From NCBI RefSeq assembly GCF_003865095.1, contig NZ_BHYK01000006.1, forward strand, positions 104,270 through 168,269: a stretch of DNA of 64,000 bases, in the 5' to 3' direction. Position 1 is the stretch's first letter, and the number at the start of each line of letters is the position of its first letter. Positions 36,985 through 47,384 of the stretch are shown piece by piece. A program made the position numbers and the translations under genes. The notes beneath the pieces are model-generated. The model saw nothing but the letters and a program-made list of their open reading frames with translations. It was not told the DNA's origin and did no database searches. This DNA comes from Clostridium tagluense (GTDB taxonomy: Bacteria > Bacillota > Clostridia > Clostridiales > Clostridiaceae).

Positions 36985-39307
36985 TATTTATCTCTCCAAT
37001 TAATGCGTTTTCAAGTACATCTTCTACTTTACTTGCAATTATAAATTTTAGTTTATCCTTAACACTCTTCGGTATTTTTTGTATATCTTTTTCATTGTCC
37101 TTTGGAATAATAATTGTATCAATGCCTGCCCTATATGCAGCTAAGGATTTTTCCTTAAGCCCTCCAATAGGTAAAACCCTTCCCGTAAGCGTAATCTCAC
37201 CTGTCATTGCTACGTTATGTCTTACTTTCCTGTTAGTTAAGGCAGATACCATTGCAGTAATCATAGTTACCCCAGCAGATGGACCATCTTTAGGCACTGC
37301 ACCTTCTGGTACATGAATATGAATGTCCTTATTTTTATAAAAGTCACTATCAATATTATATTTAGCTGCATTAGCTCTAATATAACTATATCCAGCTTTA
37401 GCAGATTCTTTCATAACATCGCCTAATTTACCGGTAAGTTCAAGCTTACCATTTCCCTCCATGGCACTTACCTCTACAGGCAAAGTAACACCACCCACTT
37501 CAGTCCACGCAAGTCCTGTTACGACGCCTACTCCATCTTCCATATCAGCTTTATCATAAGTATATAGTTCAATTCCTAAATACTTTTTAACGTGCGCCGT
37601 TGTAACCTCAACATTTTCTTTAGTCTTTTCTACCATTTCAGTTATTGCTTTTCTGACAACTGAAGCAATTTGTCTTTCAAGATTTCTAACCCCTGATTCC
37701 CTAGTATAATTTTCTATAATACAATTTATTGAAGAATCAGAAAAATTTATTTTACTATCTTCCATATTATGTTCTTTTAACATCTTTGGAATAAGATGTT
37801 TCTTCGCAATGTGGAACTTTTCTTCTGATGTATAACCCGATACCTCAATAATTTCCATTCTATCTAATAATGGTCTTGGAATCGTGTCTAATTTATTTGC
37901 AGTAGTTATAAACAAAATCTTTGATAAATCAAAGTCGAGTTCCAAGTAATGATCCCTGAAGGTTGCATTTTGTTCACTATCTAAAACTTCGAGTAGCGCA
38001 TCTGCAGGATCGCCCTTAAAGTCACCACTCATTTTATCAATTTCATCTAATAAGAACAATGGATTTTTAGATCCTGCTTGTTTCATGGCATATATGATTC
38101 TACCTGGAATTGCTCCCACGTAAGTTTTTCTATGTCCTCTTATTTCAGCCTCATCGCGTACTCCACCTAGAGACATTCTAACAAACTTTCTGTTTAATGC
38201 ATTAGCAACAGATTTTGCTATAGATGTTTTTCCAACTCCTGGTGGTCCTACCAAACAAAGTATAGGTCCTTTAAGAGTTTTGCTGATCTTTTTAACTGCT
38301 AAATATTCTATTATTCTTTCCTTAACATCCTCTAGTCCATAATGTTCTGCTGCGAAAACTTCTCTAGCCTTGTTAATATCGATGTTATCTTTAGTGAATT
38401 TATTCCAAGGCAGCTCTAAAATCCAATCTAAATATGCTCTTATTACTCCACTTTCAGCAGAATAATTCCCTGCACTTTTCAATCTATTTAGTTCATAAAT
38501 TGCTTTTTCTTTTGCCTCTTTAGGAAGTTTTGCCTTATTTATCTTAATTTCATATTCTTCTATTTCTCTTTTATTCTCGTCATCTTCTCCTAATTCTTCC
38601 TGTATAGCTTTTATTTGTTCTCTTAGATAATATTCCTTTTGGACTTTGTCAATTCTACTTTTAACCTTCGTTCCAATTTTCTTTTCTATTCTTAATACTT
38701 CAACTTCATTTTTTAATATAAATAGTAGTTTTTCTAATCTTTTAATAACATCTACTGTTTCAAGCAATTTTTGTTTTGTTTCTGGTTTTAGTATTAAATA
38801 TGAACTTACAATATCACAATATCTTCCTGGCTCTTTGGTCTCTTCTAAACTAAATAGCGCATCGGGAAAATTATTAACTGATAGATTTATGTATTCCTCA
38901 AAAGCTTTATCTATAATTCTAATTAACGCCTTGCATTTCTTATCATCTTCAAAATCTTCATCTTCGATAATTTCTACTTCTACCCGTACAAAAGTTTCAT
39001 TATCTTTATACTCCAAAATCTTTCCTCTTTTTAATCCTTCAACTAGCACCCTAATTGTATCACCTGGTAACTTTAATATTTGCTTTATATTACAAATAGT
39101 ACCAATACTATATATATCCTTTTCCTCTGGTTCTTCAATTTTTGATATCTTCTGTGAAACCAGAAAAATTTCTTGATTATTTAGCATAGCATTTTCTAAT
39201 GCAAGAATAGATTTCTCTCTACCAACATCAAAATGCAACACCATATATGGAAATATATTCATACCTCTTAGTGGAATTAGCGGAAGAAGTTTTGTATTTT
39301 TATCCAT
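36965..39307 (-). CDS. lon: ATP-dependent protease La (LonA)
   Basis: Cytoplasmic AAA+ serine protease degrading damaged and regulatory proteins. 780 residues: N-terminal substrate domain ([20 protein letters not shown]), Walker [10 protein letters not shown], Walker [11 protein letters not shown], and the C-terminal proteolytic domain. The catalytic Ser is in [10 protein letters not shown] (about residue 680) and the Lys is in [17 protein letters not shown]. The length is normal. It overlaps engB at its 3' end and is separated from lonB by a 318-base gap with a terminator, so it may have its own promoter. Confidence 0.97.
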   Translation of the reverse strand: MDKNTKLLPLIPLRGMNIFPYMVLHFDVGREKSILALENAMLNNQEIFLVSQKISKIEEPEEKDIYSIGTICNIKQILKLPGDTIRVLVEGLKRGKILEYKDNETFVRVEVEIIEDEDFEDDKKCKALIRIIDKAFEEYINLSVNNFPDALFSLEETKEPGRYCDIVSSYLILKPETKQKLLETVDVIKRLEKLLFILKNEVEVLRIEKKIGTKVKSRIDKVQKEYYLREQIKAIQEELGEDDENKREIEEYEIKINKAKLPKEAKEKAIYELNRLKSAGNYSAESGVIRAYLDWILELPWNKFTKDNIDINKAREVFAAEHYGLEDVKERIIEYLAVKKISKTLKGPILCLVGPPGVGKTSIAKSVANALNRKFVRMSLGGVRDEAEIRGHRKTYVGAIPGRIIYAMKQAGSKNPLFLLDEIDKMSGDFKGDPADALLEVLDSEQNATFRDHYLELDFDLSKILFITTANKLDTIPRPLLDRMEIIEVSGYTSEEKFHIAKKHLIPKMLKEHNMEDSKINFSDSSINCIIENYTRESGVRNLERQIASVVRKAITEMVEKTKENVEVTTAHVKKYLGIELYTYDKADMEDGVGVVTGLAWTEVGGVTLPVEVSAMEGNGKLELTGKLGDVMKESAKAGYSYIRANAAKYNIDSDFYKNKDIHIHVPEGAVPKDGPSAGVTMITAMVSALTNRKVRHNVAMTGEITLTGRVLPIGGLKEKSLAAYRAGIDTIIIPKDNEKDIQKIPKSVKDKLKFIIASKVEDVLENALIGEINNGNKTI

Positions 39308-39625
39308 TTTCTCCCTCTTTTCTAAATTAATATTATTTTATTAATATAAGGTTAGAACTTGAAATTCGAAATTTTATATTAATATATAGGAACTATAGCT
39401 ATTAATTTACTATATTTTTATAGCAGCTATAATTATAGCTACACTACTATAGTATACCTATAATAAGATTAATTTTCAATACTAGAAAATTTAAAATAAA
39501 TTATAAAGCGCATAAAAACAAATAACAAGTCAAATATATTATCATACTTACTTGTTATTTGTTTAAATAAAAACAGCCAATATTAAATTCTCTTCTAAAG
39601 TGTAGTTAAATCATCACCTTGATCA
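39308..39625. other. Intergenic region between lonB and lon
   Basis: Contains the lonB terminator (separate entry), one TTAAATCATCACCTT copy (39606-39620) five bases past the lonB stop, and an AT-rich stretch with CTATAGCTATTA/ATAGCAGCTATA-type inverted repeats (39390-39460). That stretch probably includes the lon promoter. Neither a CIRCE element nor a CtsR site was recognised. Confidence 0.5.
39510..39564 (-). terminator. Terminator downstream of lonB
   Basis: AAACAAATAACAAGT (39516-39530) pairs perfectly with its complement at 39550-39564 and is followed on the minus strand by a T-rich tail, TTTTTATG. Confidence 0.82.
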
Positions 39626-41308
39626 CTAAAGTTTTAATGCTTCGGCTGCTATAACATCCACATCTGGCTCAAATGTAATTGAAATATCTTTAGGTTCCTC
39701 CTGAATCAAAGCTTCTCGAATTACCTCAGTAATATTACTTACTGGTATAATCACTATGTTTTCAATATTTTTAAAGCTATCTTGCCAATTATCTATAGGA
39801 ATAATGACCCTGGTAGCACCTGCCTTTTTTGCAGCAGTAATCTTGGCATTCACTCCTCCTATAGGCTTTACATTCCCATGAATTGATATCTCTCCTGTCA
39901 TCGCAACCCTGTTATCAACCGGCATACCTTTTATTGCACTGTATATTGCAGTTGCTATGCTTATACCAGCAGATGGACCATCCACCGGTGAACCACCTGG
40001 AAAATTTACATGAATATCATAATCATCGCAATCTAAATTGAAATACTTTTCCAGTACTGTAACCACATTTTCAACTGAGGATCTTGCAGTACTTTTTCTT
40101 CTGAGCTTTTTATTTGCACTGCTTATTTCTTCTTCCTCGATAATTCCTGTAATTTTAAGTATACCTTTTCGAAGCTTTATTTTTTTTGCAGAAGCTTCAA
40201 TTTCCATTACAGCTCCCATATTAGCCCCATAAACTGCTAGACCGTTTACATATCCAATTTGTGGTTTATCTGATATTTTAAACTCAGACCTTGGCGAATA
40301 CTGCCCATTTTCTATAACCCATTCAATATCTTCAATACTTACTTCATTTCTTTCATCATTAATAGCAATTCCACTAGCTAACTGAATTAAATTAACAGTA
40401 TCCCGTCCATTACTAGAGTATTTACCTACAAGCTTTAATGCTTTTTCACAAATTTTAAGACCAATTTTATTTATTGCGTTATCCGCGATTATCTGTAATT
40501 CTTCTGGAAGTAATTGTCTGAAAAATATTTCTACGCATCTTGACCTTATTGCCGGAGTTATTTCTTCCGGACTCCTGGTAGTTGCTCCTATAAGCCTAAA
40601 GTCAGCTGGAAGCCCTCCGTCAAAGACTTCTTTTATATAAAGTGGCGTATTGGGATCTTCTCCATTATAATAAGCACTGTCTAAAAATACTTTTCTATCT
40701 TCTAAAACTTTAAGGAGTTTATTCATTTCTATAGGATGTAGCTCTCCAATTTCATCAATAAATAAAATACCTCCATGAGCTTTTGTAACTGCTCCAGGTT
40801 TTGGTTGAGGCACTCCAGCTGCTCCTAGTGGTCCAGCTCCTTGGTATATTGGATCATGAACAGATCCAATAAGTGGATCTGCTATACCTCTTTCATCAAA
40901 TCTCACTGTGGTTGCATCTATTTCTATAAACTTAGAAGATTCATTAAACGGAGAACGCACTCTTTTTTTAGCGTCTTCAAGCACTAATCTAGCTGCTGCT
41001 GTTTTACCTATTCCTGGGGGACCATAAATTATGACATGTTGAGGATTAGGCCCACATATAGCTGCTTGCAGAGCCTTAATTCCTTTTTCCTGGCCTATAA
41101 CATCTTCAAATTTTGTTGGTCTACTTTTCTCTGTTAGTGGTTCCGTAAGACTTATACTTTTCATTACTCTTAACTTTTCCATTTCTTTTTTGCTATCTAC
41201 ATTAACAGACACCTTTCCATTATGGTGACTTTTTAATGCATTAAAAACGTATATTCCAATTACTATGGTAAATAAAAGTTGTACTATCATCAGAAGTTGC
41301 ATAATCAT
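39626..41308 (-). CDS. lonB: Membrane-anchored ATP-dependent protease LonB
   Basis: 560 residues. An N-terminal membrane helix (LLMIVQLLFTIVIGIYVFNAL) replaces the substrate domain of LonA. The AAA+ module has Walker A IYGPPGIGKTA and Walker B GILFIDEIGE. The protease domain has the catalytic Ser in VDGPSAGISI and Lys in KPIGGVNAKITAAKKAG. In Bacillus LonB is a sporulation protease; in clostridia the clpX-lonB-lon order is conserved. Ribosome-site evidence for the ATG is poor: the nearest AAGGAGG is about 45 bases upstream. A short TTG-initiated frame ends in an ATGA overlap with the lonB start, so coupled initiation is possible. Confidence 0.93.
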   Translation of the reverse strand: MIMQLLMIVQLLFTIVIGIYVFNALKSHHNGKVSVNVDSKKEMEKLRVMKSISLTEPLTEKSRPTKFEDVIGQEKGIKALQAAICGPNPQHVIIYGPPGIGKTAAARLVLEDAKKRVRSPFNESSKFIEIDATTVRFDERGIADPLIGSVHDPIYQGAGPLGAAGVPQPKPGAVTKAHGGILFIDEIGELHPIEMNKLLKVLEDRKVFLDSAYYNGEDPNTPLYIKEVFDGGLPADFRLIGATTRSPEEITPAIRSRCVEIFFRQLLPEELQIIADNAINKIGLKICEKALKLVGKYSSNGRDTVNLIQLASGIAINDERNEVSIEDIEWVIENGQYSPRSEFKISDKPQIGYVNGLAVYGANMGAVMEIEASAKKIKLRKGILKITGIIEEEEISSANKKLRRKSTARSSVENVVTVLEKYFNLDCDDYDIHVNFPGGSPVDGPSAGISIATAIYSAIKGMPVDNRVAMTGEISIHGNVKPIGGVNAKITAAKKAGATRVIIPIDNWQDSFKNIENIVIIPVSNITEVIREALIQEEPKDISITFEPDVDVIAAEALKL

Positions 41309-41518
41309 ATTATTAAAAGTTTAATATTCAATTATATTAAACTAATCCTCCTTTCTGAGATTATTTAACAAGTTATAGTAAATATTCTATCATCTGATAT
41401 TATGCTCAAGTTGTATTTAATATATTCTTTTTGTTCTAAATAATAATTTCCTTATTTATCAAAAAAATAAAAAAAGACAGATAAGTAATCCATCTTTTAT
41501 TATATTTACATTTTATTT

Positions 41519-42811
41519 TTATGCTGTTTCTATACCTTTTTTACTTTTAATTTTTTTTGTTAACTTTAATTTTTCTCTTTTGCCATTTTCAGCTAAAACT
41601 AATTGTGGAGTTCTGGTTTTAATAGTTTCCTCATTAACTATTACTTTAGATACTTCTTCATTTGATGGAATATCAAACATAATTTCCTTCATTGTATCCT
41701 CTATAATAGATCTGAGTCCACGAGCTCCAGTTTTTCTTTTAATAGCTTCTTTTGCTATAGCTTTTAAAGCTTGCTCTTCAAACTCTAACTCTACGTTATC
41801 CATTTCAAACAATTTCTTATATTGTTTAATAAGCGCATTTTTAGGTTCACTAAGAATTTTAACCAATGCCTCTTCATCTAAAGCTTCAAGAGTAACTACT
41901 ATAGGAAGCCTACCTACAAACTCTGGGATTAAACCAAATTTCAGTAAATCTCCTGGCATTATAGATTTTAATAGTTCTCCTACATTTTTCTCTTCTTTAG
42001 ATTGTATTTCAGCTCCGAAACCAACGGAAGTAGTTCTAGTTCTTTTTTCTATGATTTTATCAAGCCCATCAAAGGCTCCTCCACAGATAAATAAAATGTT
42101 AGCTGTGTTTATCTGAATAAATTCCTGATGAGGGTGCTTTCTTCCGCCTTGTGGTGGTACTGATGCTGTAGTACCTTCTAATATTTTAAGTAATGCTTGT
42201 TGAACACCTTCACCAGATACATCCCTAGTTATAGAAGGATTTTCTGATTTCCTAGCAATCTTATCTATTTCATCTATATAGATAATACCTTTTTCTGCTT
42301 TTTCTACATCATAGTCAGCATTTTGTATTAATTTAAGCAAGATGTTTTCCACATCTTCTCCTACATACCCTGCTTCAGTAAGTGTAGTTGCATCTGCTAT
42401 AGCAAAAGGTACATTTAAATATTTCGCCAAGGTTTGCGCAAGTAGTGTTTTCCCACAGCCTGTAGGTCCAAGTAATAATATATTACTTTTCTGAAGTTCA
42501 ACATCACTTTCATTAATATTTGAATTTATTCTTTTGTAATGATTGTATACTGCCACAGCCAAGGATTTTTTAGCGGTATCTTGACCAACTACATAATCAT
42601 CTATATATTTTTTTATTTCTGCAGGTTTTGGCAATGTACCTAAATCTAGTTCCACATCTCCCTGGAATTCATCTACAATTATTTCAGAACATAATTCTAT
42701 ACATTCATCGCAGATATATACTCCCGGCCCTGCAATTAATCTTCTAACTTGGTCTTGGGTTTTACCACAGAAAGAACATTTAAGTTGTTTTTTTTCATCA
42801 TACTTTGGCAT
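41519..42811 (-). CDS. clpX: ClpX, ATP-dependent unfoldase of the ClpXP protease
   Basis: AAA+ unfoldase that feeds substrates to ClpP. 430 residues: N-terminal zinc-binding domain with Cys12, Cys15, Cys34 and Cys37; Walker [11 protein letters not shown] (about 116-125); pore loop GYVGEDVEN; Walker [11 protein letters not shown]; the [19 protein letters not shown] segment; and the [10 protein letters not shown] sensor. A tripeptide of IGF-type for ClpP docking is present in a variant form (VGFGAE). It begins 20 bases after clpP behind GAGGTGA. Confidence 0.97.
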   Translation of the reverse strand: MPKYDEKKQLKCSFCGKTQDQVRRLIAGPGVYICDECIELCSEIIVDEFQGDVELDLGTLPKPAEIKKYIDDYVVGQDTAKKSLAVAVYNHYKRINSNINESDVELQKSNILLLGPTGCGKTLLAQTLAKYLNVPFAIADATTLTEAGYVGEDVENILLKLIQNADYDVEKAEKGIIYIDEIDKIARKSENPSITRDVSGEGVQQALLKILEGTTASVPPQGGRKHPHQEFIQINTANILFICGGAFDGLDKIIEKRTRTTSVGFGAEIQSKEEKNVGELLKSIMPGDLLKFGLIPEFVGRLPIVVTLEALDEEALVKILSEPKNALIKQYKKLFEMDNVELEFEEQALKAIAKEAIKRKTGARGLRSIIEDTMKEIMFDIPSNEEVSKVIVNEETIKTRTPQLVLAENGKREKLKLTKKIKSKKGIETA

Positions 42812-42830
42812 ATCTTCACCTCAATTAATG

Positions 42831-43415
42831 TTATTTCCTTTTAGTTATAACTTCATCTATTAATCCATACTCCATGGCTTCTTGTGAACTCATAAAGTAA
42901 TCTCTTTCAACATCATGTTGAATTTTCTCCAATGTTTGGCCAGTTCTTTCACTCAATATCTTATTTAACGTATCTTTAGTTCTCATAATTCGTTTTGCAT
43001 GGATATCAATATCCGTTGCTTGACCTTGAAATCCTCCTAAAGGCTGATGTATCAAAATCTCACTATTAGGCAATGCAAATCTTTTTCCCTTTTCTCCAGC
43101 TGCTAGTAAGAACGCTCCCATGGATGCTGCCATACCAGTACATATAGTTGAAACTTGTGGCTTTATCAATTGCATTGTGTCAAAAATAGCCATGCCTGAT
43201 GTAATTGATCCACCTGGACTATTTATATATAAATAAATGTCTTTATCAGGGTCTTCTGATTCCAAATACAATAACTGAGCAACAATTAAACTAGCTGTTA
43301 CATCATTTACTTCTTCTCCTAGAAAAATTATTCTTTCTTTTAATAATCTTGAATAAATATCATAGGATCTTTCTCCCCTATTTGTTTGTTCAACAACCAT
43401 TGGCACCAAACTCAT
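42831..43415 (-). CDS. clpP: ClpP, proteolytic subunit of Clp protease
   Basis: Tetradecameric serine peptidase. 194 residues with the complete catalytic triad Ser98 (GMAASMGA), His123 (LIHQPLGG) and Asp172. The N-terminal [30 protein letters not shown] is typical, with a short propeptide-like start. It lies between tig and clpX, in the canonical tig-clpP-clpX order. A hairpin lies in the 150-base gap before it. Confidence 0.98.
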   Translation of the reverse strand: MSLVPMVVEQTNRGERSYDIYSRLLKERIIFLGEEVNDVTASLIVAQLLYLESEDPDKDIYLYINSPGGSITSGMAIFDTMQLIKPQVSTICTGMAASMGAFLLAAGEKGKRFALPNSEILIHQPLGGFQGQATDIDIHAKRIMRTKDTLNKILSERTGQTLEKIQHDVERDYFMSSQEAMEYGLIDEVITKRK

Positions 43416-43521
43416 ATAATTCCCTCCTCTTGTCTAATAATAGAACTACTTCGACCGGTAATCTACTTGTAATTCTATCCTAAATAATTGATTTTTAACC
43501 ATATAATTTTGTCCTATATTT

Positions 43522-43560
43522 AAAATTAATTGCCAGAAAAATATCTGGCAATTAATTTTT
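43522..43560 (-). terminator. Hairpin between tig and clpP, possible partial terminator
   Basis: AATTGCCAGA pairs with TCTGGCAATT (43528-43554), and AT pairs extend the stem. On the minus strand it is followed by TTTTAAATAT, a weak T tract. It lies directly after tig, so it may reduce rather than stop transcription into clpP. Confidence 0.6.
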
Positions 43561-43568
43561 AAAGTATA

Positions 43569-44861
43569 TTATGCAATAACTTTAGCGCTATCAACTAACA
43601 TTTTTATAACTTTTTCATTTACAACATCAATTTTCAGATATTGTTTTTGTGCTTTTAAAATTAAATCTGCTGTTTTATCTATATCTTTTTCTCCATATTG
43701 AGCAGCAACTTGTTTTGCTTTTGCAAGCATTTCTTCTTCAGTTGCTTCAACTTTTTCTATTTTTGCTATCTCTGTTATTATTAAATCTGTTTTAACTCTT
43801 TTTTCTGCTGCTTCTTTCATGAATTCTCTAACTTTTTCTTCTGTGTTATTAGTATACTGATAATATTGTTCAAGCTCTAAACCTTGATATTTTAATTTGG
43901 TTTCTAAATCTTTGAGCATAACATCAGTTTCTCTTTTTATCATAACTTCTGGAATGTCCATTGGAACATTAGAGCAAACTGCATCTATTACAGCTTCTTC
44001 AAATTCTTTTACTTCTCTATCTTTACTTGATTTTTCAAGGTTTGCTTTAATATCATTTCTTAATTCCTCTAAAGTATCAAATTCTGATACGTCTTTAGCG
44101 AATTCATCATCAATAGCTGGTAATTCTTTTTTCTTCATGCTTTTAACAGTTACGTTAAAAGTTGCAAGTTTTCCATTTAAGTCTTCTCTTCCATATGCTT
44201 CTGGGAAATTAACTTTAACTTCTTTACTTTCTCCTGCTTTTAGTTCAACTAATTGTTGTTCAAAAGTATCAATAAATGATCCTGAACCAATTTCAAGTTC
44301 AAAGTCTTTTCCTTCTCCACCTTCAAAAGCTACCTCATCAATAAATCCTTTAAAGTCTATAACAGCTATATCGCCCATTGCAACAGTGCCATCAACCTTC
44401 TCTTCGATTCTAGCATTTTTTTCTTGCATACCTTTTAGTTGGTTTTCAATTTCATCATCTGTTACATTATATTCAGTTTTCTTAGCTTCAAGTCCTTTGT
44501 ACTCTCCAAGTTTAACTTCTGGAATTACTGCTACAGAAGCAGTGTATACAAAATCTTTTCCTTCGCCTATTTCAATAATATCAATTTTAGGATAATCCAA
44601 TGGACTTATATCATACTCTTTTAAAGCCTCTGGATATGTATCATCGCAACAGAAATTTATAGCGTCTTCAAAGAAAACACCTTCACCATACATTTTCTTT
44701 ATTATAGACATTGGTGCTTTACCTTTTCTAAATCCAGGTATGTTTATAGTTTTTGAGTTTTTTGCAGAAGATTTTTTCAAAGATTCATTAAACCTTTTTG
44801 CTTCCACTGTTATTTCTAATTTAACAATATTTTTTTCTAATTTTTCCATTTTAACTATCAT
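43569..44861 (-). CDS. tig: Trigger factor, ribosome-associated chaperone and prolyl isomerase
   Basis: Binds nascent chains at the ribosome exit. 430 residues: N-terminal ribosome-binding domain with the signature [17 protein letters not shown], central FKBP-type PPIase domain ([23 protein letters not shown], about 160-250) and C-terminal helical chaperone arms. The ATG at 44861 lies eight bases after AGGAGGAG; the earlier in-frame start is unsupported. First gene of the protein quality-control block. Confidence 0.97.
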   Translation of the reverse strand: MIVKMEKLEKNIVKLEITVEAKRFNESLKKSSAKNSKTINIPGFRKGKAPMSIIKKMYGEGVFFEDAINFCCDDTYPEALKEYDISPLDYPKIDIIEIGEGKDFVYTASVAVIPEVKLGEYKGLEAKKTEYNVTDDEIENQLKGMQEKNARIEEKVDGTVAMGDIAVIDFKGFIDEVAFEGGEGKDFELEIGSGSFIDTFEQQLVELKAGESKEVKVNFPEAYGREDLNGKLATFNVTVKSMKKKELPAIDDEFAKDVSEFDTLEELRNDIKANLEKSSKDREVKEFEEAVIDAVCSNVPMDIPEVMIKRETDVMLKDLETKLKYQGLELEQYYQYTNNTEEKVREFMKEAAEKRVKTDLIITEIAKIEKVEATEEEMLAKAKQVAAQYGEKDIDKTADLILKAQKQYLKIDVVNEKVIKMLVDSAKVIA

Positions 44862-45105
44862 TATATTACTCCTCCTAATCACCACAAATGCTTGTTAACC
44901 TTAACATTATAACATAACTTTTAAGGTCTTTACAAATATTATTAAGCATCTACATTTATATAGTCTAATATTACTGATTATAACTAAATTCTTTATAATT
45001 TACAACACAATTTTAGTAATGTTATAATCTATTAACATTTTAAATACCACAATAAGTCAAATATTCTATATATTGTGCTCTTAAAATTGCATGGCTAATA
45101 ATTGT

Positions 45106-45906
45106 TTACTCTCCGAAACTATAGTTAAAGCTTTCATAAATACTTTTTTTTGCCTTTGTAAGTTGTTCATAATTTGAATAATTGTTTTTGTAAACTTCAA
45201 TAATCCCTTTTCCACTATATCCTACGCTTTTAAGCTTACTTGCTATATCTTTATAATCTAAATTTCCTTCTCCTGGTAAAAGACAAGATGAATTCTCATC
45301 TCTATCATTAATATGAAGGTTCACTATCTTATTACCCATAAGATTTATATATTTTTCAAGAGGTATATTAGTTCTATAAGCTTGTTTTAAATCCAAAGTA
45401 AAATATATTGGATATTTACATTTTTCAGATAAAAGCGTTAAAAAATTCAAATCAGAAGACATACACCAAGATACATTTTCCTGCGCCAATTTAATATCTG
45501 ACTCCATTGCAATATAAGATAGTTCATTATATATATCTATTACAAATTCAGTGTCTAGTTCATTAAAATTCACATAACGCATACCATGAAAAGTATAGCA
45601 ACTTGCGCCTAAAACCTTTGCTGCCTTGCAAACATTTTTAAAATGCTTTAACATATCCGTTCTTCGTCTATCATATTTATCAAAAAGATAGGGTTCAAAA
45701 GAGCTTGAAAATGCATGAACTGAATTTACGTTGAATTCATAGAATTCCTTTTTTTCTAAAAGTACCTTCACAAACTCCTGTGAGTACTCACTCAATGTAT
45801 TTAGAAATATTTCACCATGATCAAATCCTAATTCTTTCATCTTCACTATACTGTTTTCTGTATGTAAATCAGGATAAAAGCAAGCTGACGATAACCCTAT
45901 ATCCAT
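45106..45906 (-). CDS. Sugar phosphate isomerase/epimerase-like TIM-barrel protein
   Basis: 266 residues with the xylose-isomerase-like/AP endonuclease 2 TIM-barrel pattern. The N-terminal strand is IGLSSACFYP; putative metal-site segments are SCYTFHGMRY, LAQENVSW, IYFTLDLKQAY, VNLHINDRD and the C-terminal GIIEVYKNNY. These Glu/Asp/His positions match the divalent-metal site of the family. The actual substrate cannot be predicted. It lies 16 bases after the unknown membrane protein gene, so the two are probably co-transcribed. Confidence 0.85.
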   Translation of the reverse strand: MDIGLSSACFYPDLHTENSIVKMKELGFDHGEIFLNTLSEYSQEFVKVLLEKKEFYEFNVNSVHAFSSSFEPYLFDKYDRRRTDMLKHFKNVCKAAKVLGASCYTFHGMRYVNFNELDTEFVIDIYNELSYIAMESDIKLAQENVSWCMSSDLNFLTLLSEKCKYPIYFTLDLKQAYRTNIPLEKYINLMGNKIVNLHINDRDENSSCLLPGEGNLDYKDIASKLKSVGYSGKGIIEVYKNNYSNYEQLTKAKKSIYESFNYSFGE

Positions 45907-45922
45907 AATTAACCTCTTCCCC

Positions 45923-46765
45923 CTATTCTATTGTTTCTCCAGTGGAAGTTACATATACCACATTACCATCTATAAGTGTAGTAAGCCCCTTAGGAGTGAT
46001 GTTTTTGAAAGTTATATGCATACCAGATGCTGTTTTTACCTGGGTATGAAGATTACTTTTCAGATTCACCTTCCATATATATTGTACTGCGCTTTCATTT
46101 ATCCAAGGTAATTCACTAACATATGCAATGTTATCTTCATCAATGAACTTAGGTGTAATGGACCAAAGATAGTTTGTATGGGTTTTAAATAGTTCCTCCT
46201 TTGAAAACATTTGCCCCTTGCTGGATTGATGTGTTTTTTTTGTAATGTTTTTACTCACCTTGTTTATATCAACATATAAAAGGTCTTGATTGTTTGTACT
46301 CTGTATAACTATCGCTTTCTTACTTGGACTTATATCATATGAAATATTTTTATCATTTATTATCCCTTTTATGGTCTTCTCTGCAGCCTTAACACTAACT
46401 TCAACACTGATTTTTTGCCCATCAGATAGTGCTACAACAAACACTTCATTTTTCAAAGTTGCTTCTACTTTTAAAGCTTTTTTCGCTTGAACTGCTTTAC
46501 TTTTTTCAGAATCTGATTGTGGTTTAGCAACCTGTGGTGTTTTTTTCACTTGTACGTCACTACTGCGTTTGTCTTTGGATTTATTTAATAAGATGCTATT
46601 TATACCATTTTTCATACTTATCCCACTATTTTTTAGTACATCAAAATCTGTAATCAAAAATATAGTTAAACCTATTATAGGGACAATAATCAATAGTGCT
46701 ATTTTCCTTTTTCTTTTTTTTACTTCTTTCTTATAATCCTTGCTAAACATGCTAGGTTTGCTCAT
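45923..46765 (-). CDS. Unknown single-pass membrane protein
   Basis: No family recognised. 280 residues: a very basic N-terminus (KDYKKEVKKRKRK), one membrane helix (IALLIIVPIIGLTIFLITDF), a Lys/Ser/Gln-rich linker (about 60-100) and an extracytoplasmic domain of about 180 residues. That domain has alternating strand patterns (VFVVALSDGQKISVEVSVK, VVYVTSTGETIE). The overall plan resembles the unknown propeller-like protein at 26973-28022. GGAGGG precedes the ATG. Likely first gene of a two-gene unit with the TIM-barrel protein. Confidence 0.7.
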   Translation of the reverse strand: MSKPSMFSKDYKKEVKKRKRKIALLIIVPIIGLTIFLITDFDVLKNSGISMKNGINSILLNKSKDKRSSDVQVKKTPQVAKPQSDSEKSKAVQAKKALKVEATLKNEVFVVALSDGQKISVEVSVKAAEKTIKGIINDKNISYDISPSKKAIVIQSTNNQDLLYVDINKVSKNITKKTHQSSKGQMFSKEELFKTHTNYLWSITPKFIDEDNIAYVSELPWINESAVQYIWKVNLKSNLHTQVKTASGMHITFKNITPKGLTTLIDGNVVYVTSTGETIE

Positions 46766-47231
46766 ATTTTTAACCCTCCATTCTAAATATACATTATATC
46801 AATACATTACTTATTATAACGCATTATAATTGAAAAGAATATTAATTTTTCTAGATTTATTCTGTGTTTCAAAGCGACAAATCTTTCTTTAAAATTCTAA
46901 TGTGAGAATTACGCTAAAACTAAAATCATATAAATCATTGTATCCTTAACCAATTTACATATTTGCCTGTTTAAAACAATATAATATTCTATTGTTTCGC
47001 ATTAAAACCATTCTGTTTCATTATTTATTTTCAATACTATTAACTGTTAAACCCTTATATTTAAACACTTTTAAAATTATTATAATATTCTAAATTTTAA
47101 AACTTTTATATAACCACTTGAACTGTTTCACTTTTAATATTACAATATATTATATTGACAAGTTAAATTTTAAATAACATTTATAACTGTTATTTATTTT
47201 GTGAATCTTATGTAACTTTTACTTTTATGTA
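46766..47231. other. AT-rich intergenic region upstream of pflB
   Basis: No gene is seen in 466 bases. A TTGACA (47155-47160) has no convincing -10 partner. This part may contain upstream regulatory sites for pflB and the promoter of the divergent membrane-protein gene. Confidence 0.5.
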
Positions 47232-47260
47232 TTAACAAATACAACAAAATATTGTATAAT
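47232..47260 (+). promoter_or_regulatory. Strong sigma-A-type promoter of pflB
   Basis: -35 TTAACA (47232-47237), 17-base spacer, -10 TATAAT (47255-47260). It predicts transcription start near 47267 and a leader of about 118 bases. Confidence 0.75.
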
Positions 47261-47269
47261 ATCTTAAAC

Positions 47270-47292
47270 AGTATTAATTGTCAATTAATACT
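47270..47292 (+). promoter_or_regulatory. Operator-like palindrome at the pflB transcription start
   Basis: A perfect inverted repeat with half-site AGTATTAATTG, one central base, then its complement. It lies a few bases downstream of the predicted start, where a bound repressor would block pflB. The cognate regulator is not known; it does not match the usual Rex consensus exactly. Confidence 0.6.
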
Positions 47293-47384
47293 TATTATTT
47301 GATTTATTTACTGGTTTGGTTTTATACTTTAAGAATTATTATAGAAAATAATCTGAAATCAATTTATTATAGGGAGGAAAAAAA

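Noticed and set aside
15884..45906. Long antisense frames opposite real genes such as the chemoreceptor, lon, clpX and tig
   Set aside because: They mirror the codon structure of strong genes on the other strand, are rich in Ser/Leu/Phe and lack ribosome sites.
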